This document shows positions 4,994 through 5,145 of a DNA stretch of 5,145 nt, in pieces. Source of the stretch: Asaia bogorensis (GTDB taxonomy: Bacteria > Pseudomonadota > Alphaproteobacteria > Acetobacterales > Acetobacteraceae); the NCBI GenBank assembly GCA_945874515.1, contig CAMCHA010000223.1:1-5145 (forward strand), read 5' to 3'. Within the stretch, counting starts at the first letter, position 1. Every line of letters begins with the position of its first letter. The notes beneath the pieces are model-generated. The model made no database searches. It was not told the origin of the DNA and was given only the letters and a program-made list of their open reading frames with translations. The position numbers and the translations under genes are program-made.

Positions 4994-5001
4994 GTTAGAA
5001 A

Positions 5002-5013
5002 GGGGAAGACCCC
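5002..5013 (+). promoter_or_regulatory. Hairpin holding the Shine-Dalgarno of flagellin 2
   Basis: GGGG (5002-5005), AAGA, and CCCC (5010-5013) form a perfect 4-bp GC stem, one base before the ATG at 5015. The Shine-Dalgarno AGGGGAAG (5001-5008) makes up the 5' arm and part of the loop, so it is available only when this hairpin is open. Confidence 0.5.
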
Positions 5014-5014
5014 A

Positions 5015-5145
5015 ATGTCTTTGAACTCTGTCAATACCAACCGTCAGGCCATCTTTGCCCTGCAATCCCTCAATCTAACAAATGCCGCGCTCGGCGGCGT
5101 TCAGAAGCGCGTTTCCACCGGTCTCCGCGTCGCTGACGCGCGTGA
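5015..5145 (+). CDS. Flagellin, copy 2 (3' end beyond the window)
   Basis: The first 43 codons of a second flagellin are present, and the frame is open at the window edge. The N-terminus begins MSLNSVNTNRQAIFALQSLN and continues to QKRVSTGLRVADAR (30-43), the D0 helix and the start of D1. It aligns without gaps to copy 1 with 27 of 43 identical residues. The differences are spread along the helix, so this is a diverged paralogue and not a recent duplicate. The ATG has a strong AGGGGAAG Shine-Dalgarno 6 nt upstream. It has its own CtrA-like box and structured leader, so it can be expressed independently. Filaments built from several flagellins are common in alphaproteobacteria. Confidence 0.95.
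   Translation, partial: MSLNSVNTNRQAIFALQSLNLTNAALGGVQKRVSTGLRVADAR

Overview
The window is about 60% GC by eye and densely coded. It looks like chromosomal DNA of an alphaproteobacterium, possibly near Rhodospirillales/Acetobacteraceae. The lineage call is inference. It rests on compact Caulobacter-type flagellins in tandem, a CtrA-like box (TTTA-N7-TTAAC) before each flagellin gene, and the codon and base bias. I see no mobile element, CRISPR array, tRNA or rRNA.

Left part (51-2931, minus strand): three closely spaced genes that read as one operon, transcribed right to left. First is a MetX-like alpha/beta hydrolase, then an Ldh2-family NAD(P)-dependent oxidoreductase, then a small exported four-cysteine protein that I do not recognise. 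The gaps are 43 and 3 nt. An acyl-transfer or hydrolysis enzyme beside a 2-hydroxyacid/2-ketoacid oxidoreductase suggests a small catabolic module, but the substrate cannot be read from sequence.

Middle (2932-3700): a divergent intergenic region with candidate promoters for both directions and two perfect 8-bp inverted repeats. It is followed by efp (elongation factor P, 188 aa, lysine-type with K34) and a GC-rich hairpin as its likely terminator.

Right part (3700-5145, plus strand): two tandem flagellin genes, the first complete (277 aa) and the second cut by the window edge after 43 codons. Their upstream regions are the most interesting part of the window. Three sequence blocks recur at an identical offset of 1143 bp: TTAARAAAAATTG, the CtrA-like box, and a small hairpin CGCAAAAWGCGG. 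The start codons are offset by 1144 bp. Both leaders can also form a middle stem-loop and a last hairpin that holds the Shine-Dalgarno bases and abuts the AUG. The last hairpins differ in sequence but match in position and architecture. This suggests shared transcriptional control, probably through CtrA, plus RNA-level control of flagellin translation, possibly through FlbT.
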